From contig BRON01000009.1 of the NCBI GenBank assembly GCA_024345305.1, positions 806,001 to 870,000 of the forward strand: 64,000 bases of DNA, written 5' to 3'. Below are positions 36,820-49,700 of this stretch, piece by piece (the first letter of the stretch is position 1; every line of letters starts with the position of its first letter). The DNA comes from Mrakia gelida (taxonomy: Eukaryota > Basidiomycota > Tremellomycetes > Cystofilobasidiales > Mrakiaceae). The position numbers and the translations under genes were made by a program. The notes under the pieces are model-generated. The model worked only from the letters and a program-made list of their open reading frames with translations, did no database searches and had not been told where the DNA came from.

Positions 36820-39800
36820 TCATGCCCTCGCCTCTTGACTCCTCCTCAGCACCGTCTCCATCAACTCAGCAGCCTTCCTCCTCTCCCCTCCCGAGATCTC
36901 CACTCCGTCGAGAGTCTTGACGCGAGGGCAAGCCTGCATGACGAGTCCTCGATGAGCGAGTCTTCGAACGTACCAGACGTCGGGGAGGGACTGTCGGAAA
37001 GCAGCGTCGAGCTCTGTCCAAGGAGGGCTCGCCGCGAAGCCCGTTTCGGTGGGAGAGTTTTGAGGAGAGGTAGAGGAAGATGGTTCGAGAGCGGAGGAGA
37101 TGTTGCTGATGATGAGCGGGAGGTACATCGCGAGAGTGCATGGGTTCATCCTGGTTCCGAGAGAAGGAACAAAAGAAAACGTGTCGCGAAGGATCTCGGT
37201 CAGCTCGGCTCTTTCGTTCTCATCTATCGAGCGCATGAACCAAAAGAGAAAAGAACCGAGACGAACCTGAGGTCGAGCATCTCCAGGGAAGGAAGGGTTT
37301 TGAGCATCCTCATGACTGGCTTTGTCGCTTCGAGTCGAGATCCAACGACGCTGAGCTTGGTGAGCTGCTTGAGTCCTCCCAGGTTCGAGATGTCCGAGAA
37401 GAAGTTGTAGTTCAGGTTGAGGGAGCGGACGTTGGGCGCGAAGGAGGTGAAGTAGGGAGGGAGGTGGGAGAGTTTGCAGGCGGCCATCTCGATGTAGACC
37501 AGGTTGTTGCACTGCTGGCTGAAGAACGAGCTCGGGAGGGGGTTTCCTAAGAGACGACGAGGAGAAAGACGCGTGTCAGTTTGAGCGAAAGGGTTCGCGA
37601 GACGAGTGAGGATACCTACCAGAGACGAAGAGTCGTTTGACGTCTCGAAGGTCGTCGGGAGAGAGGGAGCTGAGGTGGCGAGAAGGTCGAGACGGAGGTC
37701 AGCGAGAAATCGAGCCAGACACGCGACGCGACGTGATAGATAACTCACAGTTGACCGGTTTCCTGACTCCTGAGACTCAACCTCTCGATCCTCGTTCGTC
37801 GACCTGAGCAGTTGATGGTCTGAAGTCGGTTGTTGTCGGCGTAGAGAGTTCGAAGTTGAGGGAACTGGCCAGCGTCGAGACGAGTGAGTCGATTCTTGCT
37901 GAGCTTGAGTGATCGAAGCTTTGGGAGCTCGTGGGACGAGTCGAAGGTTCGAAGTTGGTTGTCGTCTGCGAATGAGAAGGAAGGGAAGTCAGGTGGGCTA
38001 GAGTGAGCGATACCAGTCGAGGTGAAACACGACGAACCGAGCGTCAACGAGGTTAAGCTTGTGAGATGATGGACTCCAGTGACGGACCGCAGCTTGTTTC
38101 GTCCGAGATCTAGAGTCTCGAGTCTTGACCTGACGAGCCGAGGAAGGGAGCGAAGCAGAAAGCAGAGTCAGGATCGAAGGACATGAAACGAGAGAAATGA
38201 CCGAAGGCGGAGTGACTCACCAGCGAGCGTCCGAGAAGTCCATCGATTCGAGCAGGTTTCCAGCAGCGCTGACCTTGGTGAGTCCACTCATGACGAAGAG
38301 GGGAGTCAGATCCTCGAGGGCGTTGTTGTCGAGCTTGACCTCTCGAAGGTGACGAAGGCATTGGAGTTCTGGAAAAAGGAAAACGAGATCGAGTCAGCTT
38401 CGAGCGAGAACGAACGCGAAGGAAGACGAGAAAGATCTCACGATGAACGACGTCAAGCTGATTGTTACTGAGATCGAGGTACTGGAGGTTCGGGAGATGG
38501 GCGACGGCTGTGATACCGCTGAGCCTGTTGAACGCGACGTGAAGAGTCTCTACCGACGTCGGAAGTCCGCTGAGGTAGTCGAGGTCGTTTCGATTCCTGA
38601 AGCAGAAACACCACCATCCAGAAAGAGCAACTCATGTCAGTCGAGGTCCCTTGGGTTCCGAAGAAAGAACGAGGGGCGTTCAAGTTGCGAAACATGAAGA
38701 GCAAGAACTCACAGATTGACCTCCACCAACTTCGGCAAAAACTCCTTCAACCTCGCCACACTCCCCGCTCCCTTCCCCTCCAAATCAATCTCCGTCATCT
38801 CCTCCCAGTTCACCACGAACGGATGCACGTCCGTGATGATCTCCACCAACCGATCCCTCGTCGCTCCGAAACTCCACTCCGTCAAGAACGTCGCGTCCCC
38901 AGGGTTTCCTCTCCTTCCTCCGTTTCCGTAGTGGAACGACTTCCCTCCTGCTCCCATCGAGCGAGCGGTGGTGTTGGGAGCGTGGGTCGAGAAGGAGGAG
39001 TCGGTGGCGTCTTCGCTGTACTCGTTTGAGGTCGTGCGAGGAGGGTTATGGTTGTTGTAGGCTGAGAAGGATGAGAAGGCTCGAGAAGAGGAAGACTGAG
39101 GGAGCTTGGAAGGGGTTTGTTCGTGTAGACCTGGAGAGTGAGGACGGAGTAAAAAAGGGGCGAAGTCAGCATAGAAACGAAGGAGTGAACGAGACGAGAA
39201 ACGGGAACGCGACGAGACGAGACGGAAACGCGACGAAACTGGACCTGAACACTCACTAGCGATCGAGGCACTGACTTCATCCTCTCCCAGCCCTTCCAAC
39301 ATGTTCTGAATCCTCGCTCCCCTAGCCGAAGGCAAGAACACCGACTTGTTCCCCGCCGCCGCCGTCGACTTCTCAAACAACCCACCCTTCCTCCCCTCCT
39401 CCTCATCCACCCTCAGATCCTTGATCTTCCCCGCCTTCCTCCCATCCGAGAACGACACACTCCTCCTATGAGGCGTCTCTCCTCCATCTCCTCCCGCTCC
39501 AGCAGCAGGAGTCCCAGGCGACCTCTTCTTGAGCACCGAAACAGGCGTAACGAAGGGTCGAAGTCCTCCTCCCGACGCGATTCTGGCGACTTGACGATGG
39601 GAGGGAAGGGGAGTGGAGGTTGCTGTTGGGTGCATGGGGAGGATGGGAGGAGCGGAGTGGGCGTGGTGCATGAGAGGAGGTGGGTGTTGGATTGCTGGAG
39701 GGGAGAGGGAGATGCTCGAGGAGGAGGGGAGCTGGAACGATTTGACTGAGTCGCGTTCCTCTTCGACGGTTGGGCTTCGGAAGCTCGTTGCTCCTGGAAC

Positions 39801-42800
39801 GGGGAAGCCATCCTCCTGAGGACCCTCGGCGGCGTCGTCGAAGGGGGTGGAGTCGAAGGAGGCGGTTCGGTGGGTGGTTCGAGTGAACTCGCGTCGAGTA
39901 TTGAGGTTGAGAGGAGAGGGAGGTGGTGATGATTTCGTTGGCGAGTTGTGCTGCTCCTGCTGCTGTTCCTCGGACATGTACGTCTTCTCCTGCCCCTCTT
40001 CGACTTCCTCGTTCTCCTCGTCGAGCTTCCGCATCCCTCCACTCCCTCGGGTGCTGTCCATGTCCTTGAAAGGATCCTCGTCCTCCTCCGAAAGAGCTCG
40101 CGTCTCCCTCTCTCCCTTCGGATCTCGAACCTTCACCCACATCATCTTTTCCTGATCGTACTCCATCCTTCCAACAATTCTGGGAGTCATCCCGTTCCCA
40201 CCATCGAAGGGAATCGAGATCATCCTTCCTCCTGCGGGAGGAGGCCGTCCACCAGCGTGCTTGATGAACGACGAGGAGGAGATGGTAGAGGGTCCGATGG
40301 TCGTGAGGACGGTGGAAGAGGAGACGAAGCGGTTGAGGTCGTCTGCTGGAGCGACGTGCCGAATGGTCGCAGTGGGAGGAGGAGGAGGAGGAGAAGCAGC
40401 AGCGGTGGCGGTCGAAGTTGCGGAGGGGAATCGACTTCGAAGCGTCGAAGGAGCGGAAGGTCGAAGAGTGGATTCCGTTCCGGTCGTGCTCGAACGAGTG
40501 GTTTGCTGAGAGGTGGGACGCGAGGGAGGAGGAGCTCCTCGACCTGGTCGAACGAGAGGGAGAGAGAAGGTTGCAGGAGGTGCCGAAGGCTGGAAAAAGA
40601 GAGAAGAAGATCCGTCAGAAACGGATGTCAAAACGAACCCTTCGTTGTTCTCGATGTCAAGACTCACCTTCGTCGCCGTCAAATCCCCTTCTTCCTCCTC
40701 CTTCACGAGCGAAACATCCCCCGACATAACCACCAGCTCCTTATCCACCTCATCCGCCGCACTCAACCTTCTCAACAGCTTCCTAGGACTCTGCATCTTC
40801 CCCTTCATCTCGTCGAACCTTCCTCCTCCTCCTCCAGCCTTCGCTTTCGGCGCGTCGTTCTCCTTCCCCTCCTTGTCCTTCTGAGCCGCCGCCCTCGCAG
40901 CTGCTGCTCGTCCAGTCGAAGGGAATCGACTTGGCAAGTCGTTCGAGACTCTCCTTCCTCCAGCGACGGTAGGAGCGGGAGCAGGAACGGGAGGCAGAGC
41001 GGAAGTCGACGCGACGGGAGAGGCTTCGCTGGTGGTGGTGTTGGAGTCGTCTGAGGCTGAGACGGAGTGGATTCGAGCGAGGACGTTGGCTGCTTCGAGG
41101 ACGTAAGCGGATTGACGAGTGGGTGGCTTGATGAGGGGTTTGTTGATGCTCGTCGAGGCGAACTGGGCTCGAGTTTGAAGGGGAGGAGTGGGAGGGAGGG
41201 AGTGGGTTGGAGTGGGTGGAGAATCGGCTGTTGAATCACGACGAAGACGCTGCTCAGCTTGAATTCCTTCAGACGCGTAAAAAAAGATGAAGAGTTGACT
41301 CACCATCCTTCGCCAAAGGCAACTTCCTCCTAACAGTTCCACCAGCTCCATCCTCCTCGGTGCTCCCACCCTCATCACTCCCCGTCGCCTCCCTCTCGCT
41401 GAAGCTGTAACTCCCTCCCCTCCCCCACCCACCTCGCGAAGCAGCACTCGAAGGGTTCCCTTTCCCCATCTCCTTCAACTTCCTCAACATCTCTCCACTC
41501 TCCTTCTCCCAATCCCTCCTCACAGGTCTCCCTCCCGAAGAAGCAGCACTCGCTCCGCCTCGACTCATCCTCAGTCGGTCCAGACTGCTCCTCCCGGACG
41601 AAGCCGACGAGGACGAAGCTCCCGAGACGACTCGTGCAGCTGGGGAGAGCTTGACTCGTTTGATGGCTCGGAAGGGGATGTCGGAAGGGTTGGAAGAGGT
41701 GGGAGAGTCCGACTCGTTCGATCCTCCGGAGCCTGAGCCTGGTCCTCCTGAGCGAGAGGAGCCGGAGAGAGGAGAGCCGTCGCCTTGTTCTGGAGCGTTG
41801 TGGTCGATCTGATCGATGACTTCGGTCATGAACTCGCGAGTGAAGGTGTCGTACTGGGATTCGAAGAGAGTGAGTCGTCGAGGGTTCTCGTTGGGTGGTC
41901 GAGCTGATCCTGAGCCTCCAACTGCTGGCGAGAGAGGAGGACCGTAGTTCCTCGCGTATCCTGTGTTGTTCAACGATGCTGATCCTCCTGAGGTGGTGGT
42001 GGTTCGTCCTCCGGAGGTTCGTCGAGTGGTAGGCTGAGTGGGTTCCTCGTCTCCGTCTCGTTCGTACTCGTCTTCGTCTTCCTCCTCCTCCTCGTCGTGG
42101 AGAGCGCCGAAGGAACCGTTCTGGCGCAGAGGAGAGATGAGGGATCCGAAAGACTGAGGAGAGCCACTGTAGGAGCGAGGCGGAGGTGGAGGTGGTTTGC
42201 AAGAGAACTCGAAGCCTGCCGACTGTTTCCTCCCGTTGAAGGCTCCGAGGTTGGGGATGTCGGATTCGAGGATCTCGTCTTCCGAATGGTACTCCTCCTC
42301 GTCTTCGTCGTCTTGAGGAACGTCGACGGTCGATGCTGTGAGATCGTCGGGTCCGAAAGCTGTTGCGAGTCTGGAGGGACGAGGAGGGAGGTGTTGTTGT
42401 TGAGAGCGAGGGAAGGAAGGGGAAGGGGAGGGGCTTTGGGAGGGACGTTGGTTTCGTTCGTCTGAGGGAGGAGGAGACGTGAAGGTGAGGTTAGGAGGGG
42501 ATGGAGGTTGTTGCTGGGGGTCCTCTTGATCGTCGTGTGTAGGTTCTTGTGGTTGTGGAGGGGATGGAGGTTCGAACATGGACTCGAGAGCGAGAGGAGA
42601 GAAGAGTCCCTTCATCCCTGACCCTTGACCTGCAGCTCCCTTCAACCTCGAAGCAGCTCCCTTCGCAGGTGTAAGAGGGTTGAAAGGTTTATCCTCGACA
42701 TCCGTCCTAACCACCACCGTCCCTCCAGCGTTCCCCTGCTCCTCCTCCTGCTCCTCCCGCTGTTGCTCGAGCTCTTCCCTTCGAGCTCGGGTGGGCGAAG

Positions 42801-43053
42801 GAGGAGAAGGAGGTCGAGGATGCCTCACTGATCCTCGAAGATTCCCATCTCCATAGTCGAGAGAGCGAAGAGAGCCTGTTCCGATACGTTTGGCGACTCG
42901 TATAGAGCCGGTCTTGGAAGAGGACGAGGCGGCGAGGGAAGGGAGGGCGAGAGCGGCTTGTCGAGAGTCCTCGGGAGGAGGGGAAGGAGAAGCGGGCCAT
43001 TCTTCTTCGAGTTCGTCCGTCATCCATGAAGGACGCGGGTTGGCGGAAGACAT
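36820..43053 (-). CDS. CDC11: Cdc11/Nud1-like septation initiation network scaffold with leucine-rich repeats
   Basis: A spindle-pole-body scaffold of the septation initiation/mitotic exit network. The start MSSANPRPSWMTDELEEEWP at 43053 leads into a very long Ser/Pro/Glu-rich disordered region over several exons. Family blocks are visible: LTLFESQYDTFTREFMTEVI near 41.85 kb, and MEYDQEKMMWVKV followed by EDEDPFKDMD near 40.1 kb. From about 38.9 kb the C-terminal third is a run of leucine-rich repeats in small exons: LVEVNLRNRNDLDYLSGLP, LQYLDLSNNQLDV, LREVKLDNNALEDL, LETLDLGRNKLRSV, LRSLKLSKNRLTRLD, LRTLYADNNRLQTI and LRSLNLNYNFFSDIS. The tail VKTLDGVEISGGERRKAAEL is typical of an LRR cap. 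This order (disordered half, W-rich motif, LRRs) matches Cdc11/Nud1. It is the largest gene in the window after IML1. Confidence 0.85.
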
Positions 43054-43346
43054 CGTTGTCTGGATGCCGAGAGGGAGGAGAGAGGAGGGAGAGGAGGGTG
43101 AGGGACGGGAGGGGAGGGAGGGAGGAGAAGGTGAGGTCGCTTTGTTGTTGTCGGAGGTCAGCTTGCAAGGACTGTGCTTTCACGCGACTTTCTTTTTTGC
43201 TTTTCCCTCCTTTTTTTCAAGCGAAAATCGTGTTCTCTGTTCTACAGTTCATCGTATCTCGCAAAAGCGGAAGGGTCCGATTCGTGAAGTCATAAAATCT
43301 TCCTCCCCAACCTCCTCCTCAAACTCACGTCCTCCCTCCTCTTTCC

Positions 43347-45523
43347 TCACCACTTCTCCGCCACAAGCACCAGATTCCTAGGCGACACCTCATACTCCCA
43401 CCCCACCACCAAATCAACACTCTTCACTCCCTCCTGTTCCTCCAGGAATAGATACCTATCCATCGCGATCGTTCTGTCGCCAAAATGGAAAACTCTCATC
43501 AGTCAACGTTACCCGCTCCCTCCCTTTCTCTCCCTTCTCCAACCCTCGCGAAAGCGGACTCACGACTCCACCAACCCTCCCAGTATCTTCACCAACCCTT
43601 CAATCACCCTCCCTTTCCCCTCCCACCTCCAATCCGCCGCAAACTCCTTCTCCAACCGATCCGCTTCGACGAGAACCGTCTCCGTTTCCGACGAGGAAAG
43701 GGACGCGAGGAGGTTGAGTTTAGTGAGCGCTACGAAGGCGTAGGATCGGAAGGAGGGTGTGGAGGAGGGGAGGGAACCGAGTGGTAGGACGTGTGGGGTT
43801 GGCGGGAGGAGAGGGTGCGAGAGGAGAGGGGTGAGGAGACGACGGTGGTGGGTTCTGGAGGAGACGAGGACGAAGACGCGTACGGAAAGGGAAAGGCAGG
43901 GTCAGTCAGCGAGAGGTTGACTTGAAGGTGAGAAGTAGAATGGAATACTGACCTCAGCCTCGCAGCCACCCTCCTCTCCTCCCTCCTGCGAACCATCTCC
44001 TCGCTCGGCTTGTCCTTTCCCTCCTCCCAGCTCGTCACGTTCTGAACTCCCGCCATTTGGGCAGTCGAACTCCAGTGGACTCCTAGCTCTTTGAAGGCTT
44101 GAGAGGTTGGGAAGCACCCAGGTCCGGAGCCGCTGCGAAGGTGGTGATAGCAGCCTGCGAAACGGAACGAAGCGAAACGCGGGAGTCAGTGCCGTGCTGA
44201 TCGTTCGACGCGTCCCCTCCCCTCGCCGACACGACTCACACCCAACCACCACCAACCCCTTCAGCCTATCATTCCTCAAAAACATCCCAATCGTATCATC
44301 CGTCAACTTCCCACACGCGTGCAACGCTATCACCGTCCCCTCCTGCTCCTCTCTCGAGGCAAGCCAAGTCTCGATCTCCCTCTCGGCTGAGTGAGCGCCT
44401 TCGATGCGTTGGACGAGGTAGGTGATAGCTGAGGGGGTGGAGGAAGGTTTGGAGCCGAAGGTTTGGGAGCCTAAGATCTGGGTTGGGGAGGCGTCGATGG
44501 CGAGGACTTGCATCGTTGAGGACGAGGAGGGAGAGGTCGGAGAGGAGGAGGAGGAGAGGGAGAGGGTTCGAGAGAGGTAGCCTTGGCCTGCTCCGATGTC
44601 CTGGGAGAGAAACGGAGGAAGGAGAAGAGATGGTTGGCTGAGGGAGCAGAGGAAAGGAAAGAGGCAGAGAAAGAGAGAGACGAACGACAGCGTTCTTGAT
44701 CCCTCGTCGCGACGAGAGCTCGAAGGCGATGTCTCTGAAACGACGGACTTCGAGCTCCTTCTTTCCGGACATGCCAACGAGGACTGATTTGGGTAGAGGT
44801 GGAGACTGCAACCAAAGAGCAAAAGAATCAGTTGGGAGCAAGAACGAAACGAAAGAAGAAAAAGAAAACGTCGAAGCTCACCTCGACCTCTGACTTCTTG
44901 ACGTACCCTCGCGGCAGAGGTAGCGTTCTGCAGAGCTCGAGGAGCTCCGTTAGCGAGTCCGGTCGTCCAGTCACTGCAGAAGCGACGCGATGAGGTCGTC
45001 AGCCGTTCACCCCGAGCAGAAATGTGAGCTGAAACAGAGAGAGAAACGACTCACTCGCTCCCCCTCCTCCCAAACTCCTCACATCCCTCATCTTTCCCTC
45101 TAGCTCCTGCAGACTCTCGCAACCCTCGAACCACTCCTGCCACTCCATAGGGAGCTTCTCCCATGGCTTCCAATCCGTGAACAGGTCCAGGTGGTGGATC
45201 TCGACCTGCCAAACCCCTACCAAGCTCGAATCAGCGAAAGAAGGAGGAGGGGAGGAAGAGCTCAACGAGGAAGGGGACGAACGGTGAGGGTCTTGAAGAT
45301 GGGAGAGTTCACAGCTTGGGCGAGAGCTTGAGCGTATTCCCTAGGTGATGTGTAAGGAGAGGGGAGAAGCATCCATGAAGGCGAAAATCGACGTCGGCGT
45401 TGCAGGAAAAGGAGGCAAAGGGACGGAAGGAAGCGAAAGCTCACCTTCGTTTCGAGAGGCTCGTAACGAGCTGCTCCCATCTCCCATCGTCTCTTCGTAC
45501 TCAAATCTTACGACCGGACCCAT
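43347..45523 (-). CDS. METTL25-like SAM-dependent methyltransferase
   Basis: Exon blocks: WEQLVTSLSKR with EYAQALAQAVNSPIFKTLT near 45.3-45.5 kb; VEIHHLDLFTDWKPWEKLPM; LPLPRGYVKKSEVEV; SGKKELEVRRFRDIAFELSS; the SAM-binding motif DIGAGQGYLSRTLS near 44.58 kb; GTVIALHACGKLTDDTI; VVGCESC-type and CYHLRSGSGPGCFPTS motifs around 44.1-44.25 kb; AFVALTKLNLLASLSS; and the end LVLVAEKW at 43347. The ALHACGKL and CCYH-like motifs are typical of the METTL25/RRNAD1 group. The substrate is unknown in this lineage. The 5' end is uncertain: the ATG at 45523 gives a first exon whose phase does not fit the next exon. It is divergent from MED22. Confidence 0.8.
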
Positions 45524-45646
45524 CTACCACTCTCTCAACTCGCCGCTCCTCTTCTTCCCTAGCAACCACATCCCTAGCTACCCGTACTCTCCCAGCTCTC
45601 CCCCTCCCTCCCTACCCAACCCACCTCCCTCTCCTCCCTCTCCCTG
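45524..45646. promoter_or_regulatory. Short divergent promoter METTL25-like / MED22
   Basis: Only about 120 bp separate the two presumed start codons, so both promoters must overlap. The sequence is pyrimidine-rich on the plus strand. No specific factor site was recognised. Confidence 0.4.
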
Positions 45647-46333
45647 ATGCCTCCCCGAATCATCAAAAACGACTACACAGCTCCGCGCCCCCTCGCAGCC
45701 TCTCTCCTCCCCAAACGCGCACCCCCAGGAGCGTCCGGATCAGGCTCAGCAGCTGGACAACCCGTCACAGGTCCCCTAGGGAGCGATCCGAACGAGTACC
45801 TCGAACGAGCAGAGAAGGAGTGGAACGAGAGGGTTGATACAGAGATTGAGGGACTCGCGGGTGGGTTGGCTGGTTTGGTGGAGGTTTTTGGGGTGAGTGC
45901 GAGCGTGGGTGGGTGGTTTGGGCGGAGGGAGGAGGGAAGGAAGGAGGGGAGTGTTGAGCTCGACGCTGCTCCCTTCGCCCCCTTCCATCGTCCCTCTTCC
46001 CCTACTTCTCCCGGTTCTATCTATCTTCTCAGAACTGACCCAACAACCTCGAATTTTCAGTCCCCATCCACAACCCTAACCCCGCTCTCCACCCCCTTAC
46101 TCTCCTCCTCCCTCCTTCGAAACTCAACCAACCTCCTCAAACTCACCCACGAACTCAAGCTGCTCCTCTTGCTTTCGATACCGGATGGGAGTGCGAAGGA
46201 GAGGGAGGAGTTGGAGAGGGAGATTGAGGGGTTGAAGAGCGAAGTGGGAGGATTGTTGGCTTTGAAGAAGGGGGAGGGGGAGAAGGTGAGCAAGGAGGGT
46301 GAGGGGGAAGGGGTGGTGGGAGTTGATGGATGA
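45647..46333 (+). CDS. MED22: Mediator complex subunit 22 (Srb6)
   Basis: A head-module subunit of the RNA polymerase II Mediator. Exons are 45647-45892 and 46061-46333 with a phase-0 intron (GTGAGT, ACTGAC branch site, CAG), giving 172 residues. Family features: EKEWNERVDTEIEGLAGGLA in exon 1, and the diagnostic helix NLLKLTHELKLLLLLSIPDG in exon 2, equivalent to the LLxLxHELKLLLLLND core of Med22. It ends with an acidic, Lys-rich coiled coil. The N-terminus (MPPRIIKNDYTAPRPLAASL) is longer than usual. Confidence 0.85.
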   Translation: MPPRIIKNDYTAPRPLAASLLPKRAPPGASGSGSAAGQPVTGPLGSDPNEYLERAEKEWNERVDTEIEGLAGGLAGLVEVFGVSASVGGWFGRREEGRKEGSVELDAAPFAPFHRPSSPTSPGSIYLLRTDPTTSNFQSPSTTLTPLSTPLLSSSLLRNSTNLLKLTHELKLLLLLSIPDGSAKEREELEREIEGLKSEVGGLLALKKGEGEKVSKEGEGEGVVGVDG

Positions 46334-46783
46334 GCTGTTGAGGTCTGACTGAAGCGAAGGAGGAGAGTGGAAGGAAGAAGAGGGTCCTTGAGCTTGAGTC
46401 TGTCGGTGCGTGGGAGTTCTCAGGAAGGTTGTCCGAAGGGAACACTGTGAGACGACGCGTCGCGGTTTCGAACGCCCTCAGTCCTCCATTCACTCCTTCT
46501 CGTCGCGCGAACCCGGTTCGATTTCTTGCTCGTGGTCGAGAGGTAGCAGCAAGGTCACAACAATATATCTCACAGGAAGAAAAGTAGTTCGTAAAAGAGA
46601 TCGAGACGAGAGCTGGACGAAGAAAACCAAAGCAAAAACTAAGCAACGGGAAGCAAAGGAGAAATGAGAGGTGTAGGTATTAGAGTAGCGAAGGAGCGTG
46701 TGTGTATACGTGGAATTCCAAAAATGAGAGGGAAAGCCAGAGTCCAGTCGTGAAAAAGAGTCGAGAAGAAGACGAGACCGCGA
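46334..46783. other. Convergent intergenic region MED22/MGM1
   Basis: This is the 3' flanking DNA of both genes. A GACGCGTC palindrome is at 46454-46461. No gene is supported. Confidence 0.4.
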
Positions 46784-49700
46784 TCAGAAGAACGATCCAA
46801 ACACGCCGCCCTTCCCTCCTCCTCCTCCTCGCGACGACGACGAGCCGAACCCTCCTCTGCGGTGATCGATCGAGGGTTGCTGGGAGTCTTGCCGGAGGTT
46901 GATGAGACTTTGGAGGGAGGCCATGACCTGCGAGGCGAGAAAGCGAAGGGAAGTCAGTGAGTGGGAGAGGGACGAAGGGAGGGAGAGGAAGAGCGACGAA
47001 CCTTCTCGAGCTTATCCTTGCGTTCCTGGAGGTCGAGATGAGCTCGGATCGTTGGGTTCTCGCGGGCGAAGGTGGTGTTTTTCTGGAGGAGGAAAGAAAG
47101 GGGAGGTGAGCTTAGCGCGAGGAGACGGAGATGGGAGGAGAGGAGAGAGGACGAACGAGGAGATCAGGTCGGAGGCCGGAGTCGATGCCGCTCAGGAACT
47201 GAACAAGAGAAGATGGCGAGAGGTGTCAGCTAGCAATTCGGAAAGAAAGGCAGCGGCGAAGACCGAGACGCGTCGAGAGCACGAACAGTGTAGAAGAACG
47301 GATCCAGAAGCTCGACGTCTGCAAGCGAAACGAGGAACACAAACGTCAGCACGAGAAAGGTCACACTGAAGAGCGAGAAGAGGAGGGGAAGAAGGACTGA
47401 CTGATGAACATGACTGAAGTGTAGGCGAGCTTGTCGGCGACGACGTTCAAGAACGCTTCGGGACAGAAGGCCTTCTCGTCCGGACCCGACTTGCATCGTT
47501 TCGACCGAAGAGCCTGCCGACGAAGCTTGATGATGGCGAGTCGGTCTTGGAAGATCATGGCGTGACGGGCTGCGAGGGAACGAGCAGACCAGGAACGACG
47601 AGTCGCGTCAGTTTCGACGAACTCGAACGGGACGCGTCCATCGAACGAGGACTCTCGAACGCGCGTGAAGGAAAAGAAGAAAAGGGGTGCGAGACTCACC
47701 TTCAGCCAAATGCGCCGCATTATACTTGTACGCATCCATCGGCGGCACCACCTCCTCCACCTCGTCCTCCCCATTCCTAGCCCTCTCCAACTTCCTTTTC
47801 AAAATCTCCCTCTTCAACGTATCCACCTCCCCCACATACCTCACCAACCCATCCAACGTCCTCCTCCCTCCGACCTTCTTCCTGATCTCCCCAAGCTTCC
47901 CCTCCATCAATCCACACTCCCTCTCTAGCAACTCCTCCGCCCTCGCACGTCCAACCTCCCACTCCCGATCCTCAACTTCGACCTCGTACTTGAAAGGCTT
48001 GATGCAGTTCTCCACCTGATCCGACGTGACGGGGACTCGCTCGCGGAGGATGGAGTGCGAGAACTGGATGATTTGAGCAGCGGCGTCCGGGTGGAAGGAG
48101 AACGGTTCGCCTTCGGCGATGGTGTCGATGAGTTGACGAAGACCGTCTGCGACGAGGTTGGTGGAGTCTCTTCCTACTCCCGATTTGGTGAGAAGGGATT
48201 TGGCCGTTTCGAGCTTGTGTTCCCAGAGGGCGTCGAGGTCGTTGGCTCCTGGGTTGGAGGAAGCGGAGGAGAGGGTGAGGTCGGTGGAGGTTCGAGGATC
48301 GGCCCAGTAGAGTTGTTCGAGGATGTTCAGGAGCTTGTCGTCGAGTTTGGATTTGAGAATGGTTCGGATACGAGGTTTGGAGAATTGGAGGGAGAAGTCT
48401 CGGAAGCGGGCTTTGAGGGTGTCGAGGGTTTCGGCGACGTAGGAGTCGGGGGAGACGCGTCGGTCGTTGTATTGGACCTGGAGGGGAGGAGGAAAGAGAA
48501 GGAAGCGAGGGACGAGGGTCAGCAGATGTATGAGAGAGAAAGCAAAGCGCATAGGCGCTCGAGAGGGAAGCTCAAGCGAAGGAAGAACTGAACGAAGAGC
48601 AAACGACCTCGACGCGTCCAAAACCGAAACTCACCTTGAACTGATAACTCGCTGCCTCCAACTCCAGCTGCACCGCATTCGTGATCCCATGCAGACTATT
48701 CGCCATACTCGTCTCCAACACTCCCATCAACCTCTTCCTCAGCGTATCCGTCCCCACCAACAACCCCTCCCCAGGCTTCCTAAACACCTTCGCGTTCTCT
48801 CCTCCAAAGAACCCTGCCTCCCTCTTCAACACCGCTCCCGTCACATCATCCACCGTCCCTCCCAAGCCCATCATCTTCTTCGGCTGCTTGCACACCACTC
48901 CGATGTAACCCAGATGCAAGGGGTATCGGTTTCCCTTGAGGATCTGAGCTCCCAGAGCAGGAGCGACGAGATCCATCTTCGTCACGACTCCGATCGTCCT
49001 CAACCCGAGTGGATCCACCTCTCTACTGGCCTTCAACGCAGGCGAGTTGGCGAGATCGACGTCCGCTGCACAGACGGCGAGGATGATGTTGGGTTCCTGG
49101 ATGTATCTCTCGCAGAGAGCGGCGATCTTGGTTTGAAGTTCGGGAGGTTGATCCATCGACGCGATTTGGATGTAGCCTGGGAGGTCGACAAGGGTGAGGT
49201 CGGGGACGTTGGGAGAGTAGATTCGGAGGTCAATGGGGTCGTTGGAGACTGCTTCCGAGGCGGGGACGGAGAGGTTGAGGTCGGTGAGGGTTTTCTGGAT
49301 GGCGGAGAAGTCGGTGAGGTGGGTGAGGGAGAGGGAGGGGAAGTCGCCGTATTCGACTGGGTGAGGGTTGGAAGGGGTGGGTGGGGTGTGGATGAGAGTG
49401 AGTTCGATGGGTCGGCGGGTTACCATGTTGTCTCCTCTGCGAAAGCGAGGGAAAGGGAAAAGTCAGAAGGAGGGAACGAGGGGACGCGAAGCGAGAGAGG
49501 GAGGTCGAAGCTCACTTGGGAAGGAACTCGTGTCCGACGATCGCCTCCAAGACACTACTCTTCCCTGAGCTCTGAGATCCGACGACGACGATGCTGGGAA
49601 GCTTAAGACTGTCCGATTGATCGATAGAGAGGAGGACCTGTCGAATCTCGATGAGCTTCTTCGTCAACTGCATCAAGTTGGAATCGTCCTCGTCGTCCTC

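Noticed and set aside
36207..36920. Arg/Glu/Lys-rich and Ser/Leu-rich frames in the homeobox/CDC11 intergenic region
   Set aside because: Composition follows a purine-rich strand bias, with no splice or motif support.
39948..41054. Long plus-strand open frame opposite the CDC11-like gene
   Set aside because: It is the antisense shadow of a Ser/Arg-biased exon; the minus-strand frame carries the conserved motifs.
48467..49606. Plus-strand open frame of 379 codons opposite MGM1
   Set aside because: It runs through MGM1 introns and GTPase exons; low complexity and no independent support.
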